Source: Thermomucor indicae-seudaticae
Taxonomy: Eukaryota > Mucoromycota > Mucoromycetes > Mucorales > Lichtheimiaceae
Direction of reading: 5' to 3'
DNA: 27,030 nt
Assembly (NCBI GenBank): GCA_000787465.1
Contig: JSYX01000487.1
Span: 1 to 27,030, forward strand
The position numbers and the translations under genes were made by a program. Below the pieces are notes generated by a model. The model did not search any database, was not told the origin of the DNA, and worked only from the letters and a program-made list of their open reading frames with translations. The number at the start of each line of letters is the position of its first letter. Position 1 is the stretch's first letter. Of this stretch, positions 16,739-26,059 are shown piece after piece.

Positions 16739-16981
16739 ATGAAAAAGCCTAGACAAGTCTGCAACACATGTACAGCCAAACCAGTGTCGAGACTACGATG
16801 CCACGGGTGCGGAAAAACAAAGTCCGTTAAAGCATTTAGCAAAGTAAGCAAGAACGCAAACAAAACCATCAGGTTGATTCGGCCATGCAAACGATCTTGC
16901 GAAATTCTTAGAGACAGCGAAGGAGAGTGTATGATGAAGCGCGAAGAGGGAGATGATTCGGAAGACTACTCCTCAGATTAA
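16739..16981 (+). CDS. Small cysteine-rich, putative zinc-binding protein
   Basis: ATG ORF of 80 codons with paired cysteines: VCNTC, then RCHGCGKTKSVKAF, then RPCKRSC, followed by an acidic tail (REEGDDSEDYSSD). The C-x2-C / C-x2-C-GKTKS-x3-F spacing recalls small fungal zinc-finger modules such as the Stc1 type, but I cannot be sure of the family. The upstream frame continues for six codons after a possible acceptor (TTTAG), so the true first exon could lie further left. The tail with many Asp/Glu/Ser and the clean stop argue that this is a real C-terminus. No neighbour suggests a function. Confidence 0.4.
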   Translation: MKKPRQVCNTCTAKPVSRLRCHGCGKTKSVKAFSKVSKNANKTIRLIRPCKRSCEILRDSEGECMMKREEGDDSEDYSSD

Positions 16982-17391
16982 TTCCAGGACTAAAGACAAT
17001 AACACGGATGTATCGAGACAGTAAGAGTACGATATCACAGCCGTTTGCTTTTCCTGCGTTTTCAATTTTAAAGTTAATACACTAAACCTGCAGGCCATGT
17101 AACTACTGAATCATTCATATGGTTCTGCTTCCAACAATATCTTATACGCGGCAGATTAAACCTTGTGTTTGTACGTGGCGATTGTTGGGCAAAGCAGGCT
17201 AAAAGGAGTATGCTATGGTCTCCTTACGATCGCATATAGAGCTGTTTAAAAAAGGTGCATTCAATTTGCAGCTCCTACGAACAGAGATCCTCACGACTCA
17301 TCTATGTCCTTTTGGCAAAGGAAGCCTCAGAAGCACCTGGGATATTCCGGGTGTTCTGGGTCTGTGGTGTTTCCAGCTGCGAAGAGGCTGA
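16982..17391. other. Intergenic, no gene seen
   Basis: AT-rich sequence between the cysteine-rich ORF and the Fanzor/TnpB-like remnant. It lies downstream of the remnant's 3' end, where the guide RNA of an intact element would be encoded, but I see no convincing structured element or target-site duplication by eye. Confidence 0.4.
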
Positions 17392-17783
17392 TTACCTTGA
17401 GAACGGGGCCAAAGTCTCACCAAAAAGCGTCTTGCTGGTACCCGCCAGGCAAATGTTGAGCGCTGCAATCACGTCCCCGTTCTGCGTGGAAGCATGCTTT
17501 GCATACAGAGGGCAATCGCGATTGTAACATATCGACGAGCTGTTAGAGGACACAGTTCTCCATTTTCCGCGGATGGACTTCTTGACCATGGGGGCGGCAT
17601 ATTGGTTCATAGCAGAACGCGCAAGTTTGAGAACTACGATATTCATCCACTAAGACGACAGTTGCATATCGTCGATGGCGTCCCCGGAGCCGCTTTCCGC
17701 CTTGTTTGGCATGCCCTTCAAGTCTCGTACCAACGGACGCGCCTTCTTTCCCGATGACCATGAGCTGTACGAGACGAGTAAGT
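17392..17783 (-). pseudogene. Fanzor/TnpB-like (OrfB Zn-ribbon) C-terminal remnant
   Basis: Only the C-terminal RuvC-III/zinc-ribbon portion of a TnpB-type nuclease survives, about 130 codons. Seen: VVLVDEYRSSQTCAFC, equivalent to the family motif V-x-P/E-x-[YF]-x-[TS]SQ-x-C-x2-C, then a second Cys pair region (SSICYNRDCPLYAKHAST), and NGDVIAALNI, equivalent to RDxNAAxNI with the catalytic Asp kept and the Arg replaced by Gly. The protein would end GETLAPFSR. Two frames must be joined: the first (17543-17783) leaves the family sequence near the C5 run at about 17587-17591, and the second (17392-17646) continues it, consistent with a one-base insertion there. Nothing upstream codes for the remaining nuclease (wedge, REC, RuvC-I/II), so the element is truncated and dead. 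Eukaryotic copies of this family are called Fanzor and are programmable nucleases when intact. The remnant is not expected to be expressed. Confidence 0.72.
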
Positions 17784-18484
17784 TGCAGTACATAGTATGT
17801 TCAATCATTGCATAAGTCATTCCTTGCCTCTTATTAGCGATATACTTTAAGGGTAACGAGCATTATTTTTATTGAGTAAATGTATTTTCTGAAATATATA
17901 TTGACAGCTCAATCATGACTAGTCGTATATTGCGTTATTCCTGGTACCTTGCGCTTTACAGACTATGCTTGCTTGTCAATCTAAAGCTGCCCACACTAGG
18001 ACAGGTTCCAGTCAAAACCTGTTGTTAATAAGAAATAACTTCCCTAACCGCTTTTTGTGACTAGAACAGTCACGGTAAATATACAGCTGTGCGTGTCATA
18101 GCCGTCGCATAGCAACGTGAGGTGCCTTCCATTTAAAATAGCAGCGGAAATATCGAGCTTTGAGTCACATGGTACAGAGATAGAATGTCTTTCCCTAACA
18201 TATGAAAAGTATAACAGGACGCTAACAAAGAAAATTTTGACATCGCCTTAAAATTGCCCCTGATTTTGCAGGCTTGTGTAACCTAGATTGTCACTCATGC
18301 TTTTCGTTACTGTACGCCGCCGATCTTGTTAATTCTCTTTAAAGTGCATATACACTGCAGAACTATTCAATTTCTTTAGTTATTCAGTATTTGTCGTTAG
18401 TAATTTGACAGAACAATATAAGTCCTTATTATCGACTAATAGCTGGGACATTGCTATTAAAATATTTTAATTTATATCAAACAC
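17784..18484. other. AT-rich intergenic interval
   Basis: Seven hundred bases with frequent stops in all frames, between the truncated 5' side of the Fanzor/TnpB-like remnant and the 3' end of the GatA gene. No ORF, RNA gene or obvious repeat was recognised. Confidence 0.5.
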
Positions 18485-20562
18485 TTATGAAGCATTCAGC
18501 GCTTCAGATATTCGTAATAGAAATCTGTCGTAGCCATATTGACTAATTAACTGTAATCCGATAGGAAGACCCTCCTTGGATGATTTCCCAAACGGAACGC
18601 AGATAGCAGGTAAGCCAGCCAAACTAGCAGGCACAGACATAACATCATTTACATATGAGTTCATTCCCGCTTTACTACTCTTTTCTCCTTTGGGAGGTTC
18701 CAAAGCTTGGGACTCTTCCACAGTCGGTGCATAGGACATCGCAGTAGGTACCAGAATGACATGGACTGGTCTACTTGCTTGCATCGATTCTTTGGTATGA
18801 AGAATGTTTGGTTGGCGAAAAACGGAGTCGAAATCTTTCTGGATAAGACGGCGTGTTTTCTGGGCAGGCAAGAAGCTCTTTTCATACGCTCTTCAATAAA
18901 GAAAGTAAATACACGAGGCCTCACTTCGTATATATATACATTCATATTATCTATGCTTACCCAGCTGTTAAAATGTGAGTCCCTAGCATGATGCGCCGTT
19001 TAACCTCTGTACCGAAACCTTCTGTGCGAGTAACGGCGTACAGCGAACTGCTCTTTGCTGTGTCTGCAACGTCACTTCGATGACCTGGGAGAATTGTTAA
19101 ACGGGAAAAAGTCTTGGCAAGCAAACTGATTTATGTCTACACTACCATAGCGAACTCCATCGTATCTTGCGAGATTAGAGCTTGCTTCTGCTAAAGCAAT
19201 AGTATAGTACGTTGATAGTGCGTATTTGGTATGTGGGAGACTAATGGGGACAATCGTAGCACCCTGCTTTCTCAATTGTCGGATACCATCACGCCAAACT
19301 CTAACCACATCTTCTGAGATAGGCTCGACGTAATATTCTTTTGGTACGCCGACTCTCAATCCGGTTAAATCATCTGTGTTCCACCTGGCAGCTAGTTCCT
19401 GATCATGCACGTCAACCAAGGAGCGCAGCTCTATTGGCATCGACGTGGGATCATTTGCGTCAAACTTTGAAATAGCGTCTATACGTGCGCCACCGGTAAG
19501 CTCCCGTTTTTGCTTTGGAATGAAGACATGAATTTTGGTACAAACCGAATACCAAAGCAGCATCTTGAACCGTTCTGGAAAATATTCCCACTGTATCTAA
19601 AGAGTTTGCATACGCGACCAGGCCATATCTGGAGGATCGCCCGTATGATGGCTTGAATCCTACGACACCACAGTAAGAAGCCGGTAGACGTACTGATCCA
19701 CCTGTGTCTGAACCAAGAGCTCTTTTTGCTATTGAGTTGATCCATGTTTTAATCGAGAGTCAAATAATCAGGTACATACGCGACGCACATCTTTGCAGCC
19801 ACTGCCGCTGCACTGCCACCCGAACTTCCACCAGCAACACGTCTTTTGCACGACTCATTGTCGAACGCCCCGCTGCCGTGAGGATTGATCACAGGGCCAA
19901 AATGACTAAACACATTTGCTGCCCTGTTGGAAGGATCCTTCAGCTGGAAATGTTTCGGGAACCAAATACACATTTATCATCCATACCCCATGCCGAATTC
20001 ATCCATATTGGTTTTGCCCATGATAATAGCGCCAGACTCCTTTAACAGCCGTACGACTGTAGCGTCGTAAGGGGATATAAAACCTAAAAGCGACTTTAGC
20101 AAAACAGAAAAAGAGCCCAATGCAATATGCTTGCTGCCCGTAGGACCAAACCTTACCTTTCAGGCTCTTGGACCCGCAGCTCGTTGGTAGACTTGTCGTG
20201 CAAAAGTTGTCCTTTATAGCGATTGGCATACCGTCGAGAGGTCCGATACTTGTACCTTACATGGTTAAGTCAATAGGAGTGTGGCTGCACTTATTACTGC
20301 AACCTGACAGTGTATACCGTTCCGCTTTCTCTTTTCTGACTCCATAGCTAGTGCTTTGAGCGTCTTGTCGTCTTCGACGGCAATGTAGGCGTTGATCGTG
20401 GCATTGTGCTTTCTAATGTTCTCGAGCGATGCATTCCAAGTGCTGACATGCCGAATCTGTCAACCGTATTAATCGGGGGTCAACGTGCGCCGCTTGCAGA
20501 GTGTTTACTCAAGGTTGTACTTGCCAACGAGCCTGAGTATGCTTTAGGTCTCCATGATCCAT
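18485..20562 (-). CDS. HER2: Glutamyl-tRNA(Gln) amidotransferase subunit A, mitochondrial
   Basis: Amidase subunit of the mitochondrial GatFAB/GatCAB complex, which converts Glu-tRNA(Gln) to Gln-tRNA(Gln) using ammonia from glutamine. Eight exons are firmly supported: 20318-20456, 20157-20255, 19987-20083, 19780-19923, 19546-19721, 19146-19478, 18961-19084, 18485-18890. Introns are 58-73 nt, phases all close, and these exons encode 505 residues, the normal length. Seen: [12 protein letters not shown] with the catalytic Lys (about 75); [45 protein letters not shown] with the cis-Ser; [14 protein letters not shown] with the nucleophile Ser; [56 protein letters not shown]. The amidase triad is complete. 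The first firm exon lacks an ATG. A 14-codon exon at 20521-20562, joined by a 64-nt GT-AG intron, keeps frame and supplies one, but its sequence does not look like a mitochondrial presequence, so the start is uncertain. Confidence 0.92.
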
Positions 20563-20675
20563 ACCGCACCACAGGCGACATTTCGCAAAAGTTCAAAAAC
20601 ACTGTTCCGTTATTTGCTCCGAAAAGCCGGCGTGTTTATAACAGATATTTTGTCAAAGAACGGCATAAGAAGTAA
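20448..20675 (+). CDS. Small ORF overlapping the 5' end of GatA, opposite strand
   Basis: ATG ORF of 75 codons, overlapping the proposed first GatA exons on the other strand. The sequence is protein-like, with GDISQKFKNTVPLF and PKSRRVYNRYFVKERHKK and a basic end, but I know no family for it. Either this is a genuine small gene and the GatA start lies elsewhere, or it is an antisense shadow. Codon composition by eye does not decide. Confidence 0.25.
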   Translation: MPNLSTVLIGGQRAPLAECLLKVVLANEPEYALGLHDPYRTTGDISQKFKNTVPLFAPKSRRVYNRYFVKERHKK

Positions 20676-21263
20676 ACTTAGATAGAAGGCAGAATGCTAT
20701 TCATGGTCTTCTAATCGCAGCGGAATGGTCTATACCATAGAAAGTTGATACTACAAGGCTATCGAAAACTAAAGACCGGTTCGGACAAAAAGTATGCTAT
20801 ACATCATTTTCCAGGATCCAATTCCAGTATATCGCACCGCTTCGTTACAGAGAGGCATTGCAAATGATGCTTTCTCCAACATAAGCATAAAGCGATGATG
20901 TCCATGTTTAAGAGGTACAATCAGCAGCAACAAGAAAAGATGCTGAGATCACCGATCGGACTGGTCGCTATGATACATGGATCTTACTCATTTCGTAAAG
21001 GTATAATGCTTATTATCACCGTGGAACTTCCCATGTTTCATTTAACAGGACAAAGAAGTGTTTAGGTTCGTCTATGGTTTTCATCTACGGTATCTGGATC
21101 TAGCATGTACATCATGACTTTTTGGATGCATCGTCCCCAGTATCAGGCGATTTGACGACTAATGATTGTTGTTCATATTCTCTATGTCGCCTTAAACCCA
21201 GGCTTACTGACAAAACCTGAATATCAGAGTTGTTCAGTCAATATCCGCCCAGCCATGTCATCG
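20676..21263. other. Intergenic, with one possible micro-gene
   Basis: Between the GatA 5' side and the OPA3-like 3' end. The only structure I see is on the plus strand. Two adjacent ATGs at 20895 and 20898 open a frame to 21000, followed by a well-formed 48-nt intron (GTATAA...TTTAACAG, 21001-21048) and a short final exon to TAG at 21065. This would encode about 40 residues (MMSMFKRYNQQQQEKM, then SPIGLVAMIHGSYSFRKG). It may be a tiny gene or chance. Confidence 0.25.
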
Positions 21264-21990
21264 TCATATCGCAGTTACCTCATCTAATATTTTGCGCAGC
21301 TCTTCATTTTCTCGTTCTACTATTTGAAGCCGCTCCTCAATTAACCGCTTGTCTTGTCGAACCGACTCCATCACTTCTTTTAAGCTCGCTGTTTCTGATT
21401 CCAGATTTTCTAATGCATCGTCCACATAGTTGCGTCGATTCTTTGCCGACGAATGCGACCTGGGAGAAAAGAATAAAGTTGGATTTTTCTCTCGCTTTGG
21501 CCCTACGTTCCCCCAAATACTTACCGCCAACTCTCAGCAATAATAACGGCTGCCGCGACACTGAAGATGAATGCCTCGCTTAAAAAATTGGCACCTGCTT
21601 CGACTGCCCTGGTGGAAGAGTTAAGCAAGAACAAATCGTCACGGGCCAACCAATGTGTATACCTGGCATCATTGAGAGGTCGAATGACTTCTTTTTTGTA
21701 GCCGAGAAACTTCATTTTAAGCGTCATTTCAAGCTTATGCGAAGTCTGTGATGCCGGGGTATCTGTGAGTCATGCTTCTTGCCCAAATGGAGGGTAGGCG
21801 TATTTAGTACCTGTGCTACGCCTATACAGAATTCGCGAAATTTTGCATGTTGTTTTGCTTGTGTCTTGATGGAATTGGCAACTGGTTTTGCTAGAGTTCT
21901 AAAGGGAGCGCCTGCTTTAGCAGTGCATTTCTCTTAAAGAATAGTTCGAGCATACCGAATCAGCAGCGACCCAAGTTTAATAGCACTCAT
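21264..21990 (-). CDS. OPA3: OPA3-like protein (mitochondrial)
   Basis: Member of the OPA3 family, small mitochondrial membrane-associated proteins; human OPA3 mutations cause optic atrophy with 3-methylglutaconic aciduria, and the biochemical role is unsettled. Five exons: 21956-21990, 21811-21898, 21663-21745, 21525-21608, 21264-21459, giving 161 residues with all phases closing; introns are 54-66 nt. Seen: MSAIKLGSLLIRTLAKPVAN at the N-terminus; AKFREFCIGVAQ; LEMTLKMKFLGYKKEVIRPLNDARAVEAGANFLSEAFIFSVAAAVIIAESWR, of which the AFIFSVAAAVIIAE part is the hydrophobic segment; and a C-terminal coiled coil rich in Glu/Leu (ESETASLKEVMESVRQ, then RLQIVERENEELRKIL). This layout matches the family from end to end. 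The tiny 35-nt first exon is supported by its strong N-terminal match. Confidence 0.93.
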
Positions 21991-22044
21991 GATATTATGC
22001 TCAGCTGCTGCTCACCCAGGAGATTCAGGTCATTGCCCCGAAAC

Positions 22045-22278
22045 TCAGTCCCAGAAGTAACAACGCACTTCGATATCGACCATGCCCTCATCCACACCAG
22101 CAAGTCCTCTCGAGTGGTTAATAGACAGCCGCGTGACATCACTGTAGCTCGGTGAAGTATTGCTCCCTGAATTGTTGCAAGTCATTAAGCAATAATCCAT
22201 AAAATGTATGGCCTGCCCATCAGGGCCGGCATAATCTTTTAGCCTGTAGATCCCTAAATGTTTAAAAACGCAGAGCAC
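22045..22278 (-). other. Unassigned open frame between OPA3 and the DMAP1-domain gene
   Basis: Open frame without an ATG at its head; the first in-frame ATG gives about 50 residues ending DIEVRCYFWD. A CATTTAG before IYRLKDYAGPDGQ could be a splice acceptor, and an upstream stretch (ATFELKGKTPRALRF) in another frame could be an exon of the same gene. I cannot place it in a family or connect it to the DMAP1-domain gene. The rest of 21991-22379 shows nothing further. Confidence 0.22.
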
Positions 22279-22379
22279 GCGGGGTCTTGCCTTTCAACTC
22301 GAAGGTAGCTTAATACAGTATGAAGACCGCCAAAGTGCAAAGTGCATATAATACTTGATATCTCTCGTACTTTTATCAA

Positions 22380-23453
22380 TTAATTTCTCCATGCTTCCGG
22401 TGGTAAATTACGATGCTGATAAGGATTAGCTTGCGGTACGTGTTGGGATGTAGGGCGTGGCGTGCCATAATAGGTAGGTCTAGGATTATTATGGTAGGCC
22501 ATATCTGATCTGGCATCCAACGAAGATGTCCGAGCATGCAAAGGCATCATGGTATTACTAGTTTGCGGCGGGATACTACTAGGCCGGTAGGTAGTGCCAC
22601 CGTAAGGAACAGGAGGTCTTGGCGATGATTGTTGCTGCTGCTGCTGTGGGGGTACTATACCAGGTCGGTACAGTGGTCTCGGGGATCCTGCTGGAATAGG
22701 CTGGGGCCCAGAAACTACAGGTCGCTGAGGAGGTGTAGAATACATTGGACGATAGGCGCTGCCGCCAGGGTGAGTCACTGAAGGTGGAGCAGGGCCGGGT
22801 CTGTAGGACGACGGTGGCGGAGGTGGTGATGGAACAGGGCGTTGAGGATAGTTGTATGATGGGTGAGTACCGCTTGGGTATTGTGGTCGCCATGAGTCAT
22901 ACGGCGGTCGGCTTGGTCGAGGTGAAGTCATACTGGGATGGTAATATTGTCCGTCAGGTGCAGGCCGTGTCGGTGAACTGTATGCGTAGTAAGGCTGTTG
23001 CTGCCACTGTGCCGTAGTAGCCGGGGGCGCGGTATATGGACGATATTGTGGTTGCACTGCGGTAGTAGAGCCCATCGTCAATGCTGGTGAAGGACCTCTG
23101 TGAGTTTGTTCCTGAAGCTGCCGATGGTTCTCTTCCATGTATGATGCACCCGTAGTAGCTTTTGGTGGTGAATGAGTAGGTGAAGGCAAGTAATCCAAAA
23201 AGTCCACGACATCAGCTGCACTTGGTTCCGGGCCGAAGTCGATAGTGCTGATTTCTGTGTCGACACCTTCTTGTGCCTGACTTGAGTTAGCAGTGGATGC
23301 CCGGTAGTCGTTGTCTCGCGCGTACTGCTGCAGTAATGATGCTTTTTTCTTTTCGAAGCCTTTCTGAGTAATGTCACCATCTTCAAGCTCAAGCTCGAGA
23401 TTTCGCAGCTTTTCTAGCAGTTCAGCCGGTAAATCTTGATTATCAGAGGTCAT
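22380..23453 (-). CDS. DMAP1-binding-domain protein with proline-rich disordered tail
   Basis: Single exon, 357 residues, ATG at 23453. Residues 8-45 (LPAELLEKLRNLELELEDGD, then ITQKGFEKKKASLLQQYA) match the DMAP1-binding domain, a short helical module found at the N-terminus of DIP2-type proteins and some other regulators. Residues 60-110 are acidic and Ser/Pro-rich. The remaining 240 residues are low complexity, dominated by Pro, Tyr, Ser and Gln, with repeated YRP/YxP elements, a PPPPP run and a QQQQQQ run encoded by CAG-type repeats. This region is almost certainly disordered. No AMP-binding (acyl-adenylate) domains follow, unlike DIP2/Cps1-type proteins, and the next gene is OPA3-like. 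The ORF ends cleanly (PPEAWRN). The domain call is good; the function (chromatin, signalling or condensate scaffold) is unknown. Confidence 0.8.
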   Translation of the reverse strand: MTSDNQDLPAELLEKLRNLELELEDGDITQKGFEKKKASLLQQYARDNDYRASTANSSQAQEGVDTEISTIDFGPEPSAADVVDFLDYLPSPTHSPPKATTGASYMEENHRQLQEQTHRGPSPALTMGSTTAVQPQYRPYTAPPATTAQWQQQPYYAYSSPTRPAPDGQYYHPSMTSPRPSRPPYDSWRPQYPSGTHPSYNYPQRPVPSPPPPPSSYRPGPAPPSVTHPGGSAYRPMYSTPPQRPVVSGPQPIPAGSPRPLYRPGIVPPQQQQQQSSPRPPVPYGGTTYRPSSIPPQTSNTMMPLHARTSSLDARSDMAYHNNPRPTYYGTPRPTSQHVPQANPYQHRNLPPEAWRN

Positions 23454-23754
23454 TGGCAGATGAGGAGTTGCTAATGGTTAGCAGAACGTGCTCAAGCACC
23501 GTAAAATGCGAAAAGTCCGCTTCAAAATTCTAGCCAACGCTATCCATACCTACAATCAGACGCAGAAAAAATATTGACCTTTACATACTAGAATAGGAGT
23601 ATGCATCGAGTTCTTCACCATTGCGTGCTTCCTGCTTTATTCTTGAGAACCCCAATTAATATATCTAAAGCATAGAGTCCAATTTTTGCTGCTGCCCAAC
23701 TCTAGCCAGACTTGCTTAAGATGATACTTCGTGTCAGCGATGGGCCTAATATCC
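23454..23754. other. Upstream region of the DMAP1-domain gene
   Basis: No ORF or RNA gene is seen. It serves as 5' flank of the gene starting at 23453. Confidence 0.4.
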
Positions 23755-23835
23755 TCAGTCCTCTCTCGGATCGCGTTCTTGCTTCGCCATCTTCCAGATG
23801 TTTTCGATCAGGTTTAAATCTGGCGATTGTGCACA
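23755..23835 (-). pseudogene. Tc1/mariner transposase scrap
   Basis: The minus strand encodes CAQSPDLNLIENIWKMAKQ before a stop, matching the conserved SPDLNPIENLW block around the third acidic residue of Tc1/mariner DDE/D transposases. A TAG lies immediately upstream, and the sequence beyond reads through stops and frame changes, so only a scrap of about 27 codons remains. It lies 72 bases beyond the stop codon of the RabGGTase alpha gene. No terminal inverted repeats were found by eye. Confidence 0.7.
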
Positions 23836-23906
23836 CTAATTCATCTTTCTAAGGAGGATATTCCTCCTTTCAAGATACGTTGAGTGACCCGCTTATTTTC
23901 TTCGGT

Positions 23907-25970
23907 TTACAGGTTGCCTTTAATCAATTTCCAAAGGACTTTTGCACCTTGCTCATTATCTACGCTATCGTGATTTAGATATAACCGAAGGTCACGTTCA
24001 AACATGGCTCTGTTTTCTGGATATTCCGTTAACATCTTGCTGTCGCAGTATGCGTCTTGGAGATGCGGGAAAACTTACTTGCATCCTCATAACGGCGTTT
24101 CCGATAGGTGTCCAATTCCATTAACTTGGAGAAAATGGAAATAATTTCATTGTCTGCTTCCTGCACGTTTTCGGAGCCGCCACGCAATATCTGCTGCTGT
24201 AGAAAATGCGCAAGCGTCTGAAGAGCCCCTATTTATTTCCTCCCAGATTAGGAAATTTATCCAAAAATGTTTATCTTATTGAGACTTACATTTACTATTG
24301 GGTTCCAGCTCCAAAAGTTCTCTTAGATCTCCAATCTCATGCGTTAAAAGCTCGTTGGCGTCGAGGGAATGCCATACTGGTTGATCCTGGATGTCTAGGT
24401 CTGCAGCTTGTGGGTTGGCTGGGAAGACGTATGCACAAATTTGCGCGTCATCTGGTCTGGTATACAGCTTGCTATCCTTCATGTCCGCTATGTGGAGATT
24501 GAGTCACCAGTCCGACAAAACTAACTAAAAAGGATACCTACTAGGAACATAGTCCACCATTTGTATGCTACCTTGCCACAAAGACGTGGGTTTTGACTTT
24601 GCAGAAGTGCTAGGACGAATGACTGACGGATTGATACAATAGCTTGTAGGGGTTTTCGAGCCGGTGTCAGGATAAAAGATCCATACCATGCTATTCTTGG
24701 CCGTTGAACGTCCCTGTACCCATATACCAGAAACCGCATGTTTGTCTCCGTCGAGTAGGACTGGATCTTTAATTAAAGTGACATTATCATCAAATATGAC
24801 GCATATTGCTGTCGATTCAGAGAAACGAAATACGCCCACAAGGTTCAGCGTTTCAGGTGCTTGAAAGGATTCGAATGAGATGCTGTGCAAGAGCTATGTA
24901 TACCATGTATAACTTGTCTCCCTTTTACCTCTTCCGACTAACCAGCGATAATATAACCATGCGGACTGATCGTCCGGGTCTGTATACACTGCTGCCTTCA
25001 CTAGATCAAGTTCTAAGTCGGGAAATGATTCCACGTCAGTGACAATAGCAAACTAACAACACACACTACAAAAGCTACTACCGTTGCGTGCCACTGCATT
25101 TTTTTCTTCGGGAGTCATCTTCGACACAATTTCAGGCAAAAGTTTGGATCGCTGATGCCATGCTGAGTAGTTACTGAAGCTTTGATTTATCTTGCGGGTT
25201 GTAAAATCGTATTCCTCTTTAACGATCTTTGTCACTTCCTCTTCCGTCCTTGCCATGGACCGCAGCTGACGAACAACGTAGCGCCGATAGTTCCAGCCAT
25301 GGACTACAACAGAGACGTCTTTTAAATATCGCGACGCTAGACCAAAACCCCTTCACACAATAAGCAATTTCTTACAGTTTCGGGCATCCATTGTGAGTAG
25401 TTTGTCCACCAGAGCCAACTCTGCATTCCAATCAGGATCGGGCATAGTTTCAAGGCACCAGCGTCGATGGTTCCACAGCCAGTAAGATTTAGGGTTTTTT
25501 CGGATAAGCTGCATAAAAAGACCAAGCTCTTGAACATAAATTTTTCGATTTTCCAAGCATGCTGCTTCATCACTAAGCGGTGAACCTTTGTTCAGTATTC
25601 CACGTATCAGAATCAGGCGTCGTATATTCCAAATGGTATAAAAGTCAGGGTTCCAACTCAAAATGCGAGTCGTCAATTGCAAGGTCTCTTCGGTAAAAAT
25701 TCCGTCCCGAAACTATTCATTACGTCCGTTGAGCTTCAATTGTCTCCGTTTGCTGACCGAATACCGGGCTTTCACTTATTCACCTTGGACTGGCACTGGC
25801 TTACGAGGCCATTATACTCTTGAATTTTGGCTGCCTCTTCTTTTCTGCGCGCCTCAATAATTTCTGCTGAAAGCGCTTCTCGTTTTCGACCATGCTACGT
25901 TCCATGTTAGACACGGTTGCGATTGAATCCTTTTTGCCTAGCGTGGCGTGCTTACGACATTACTGCTCAT
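23907..25970 (-). CDS. BET4: Rab geranylgeranyltransferase (type II) alpha subunit
   Basis: Alpha subunit of the heterodimer that, with the beta subunit and REP, attaches geranylgeranyl groups to Rab GTPases. Nine exons: 25956-25970, 25784-25894, 25376-25712, 25082-25303, 24929-25012, 24542-24859, 24290-24487, 24079-24228, 23907-24016; total 514 residues with every phase closing. The first exon is only five codons (MSSNV), followed by [20 protein letters not shown], the usual start of the family. PFTA repeats are seen: [76 protein letters not shown], and a last one at [10 protein letters not shown]. Between the last two repeats lies an insert of about 150 residues (258-415) with beta-type sequence. 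Two apparent frameshifts (near 24870 and 24060) are resolved by 69- and 62-nt introns. No leucine-rich repeats follow the last repeat. Confidence 0.95.
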
Positions 25971-26059
25971 GGTGTGTGCCTTTGGAGAAGAAGTCGGCAA
26001 ATTTCGTAGTCCGACCACGGTTTTCTCGAATTCGGCAGAACTGAACTTCGGTGTTCACC
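25971..26059. promoter_or_regulatory. 89-bp divergent promoter, RabGGTase alpha / FAM32A
   Basis: Start codons of the two divergent genes are separated by 89 bases, so their 5' flanks must overlap and they probably share control elements. No exact known motif was picked out. The gap also has to hold both 5' leaders, unless transcription starts within the partner gene. Confidence 0.5.

Noticed and set aside
24017..24078. Apparent frameshift near the C-terminus of RabGGTase alpha
   Set aside because: A 62-nt intron with GTAAGT donor, TTAAC branch-like motif and CCAG acceptor restores the frame; the same holds for 24860-24928.
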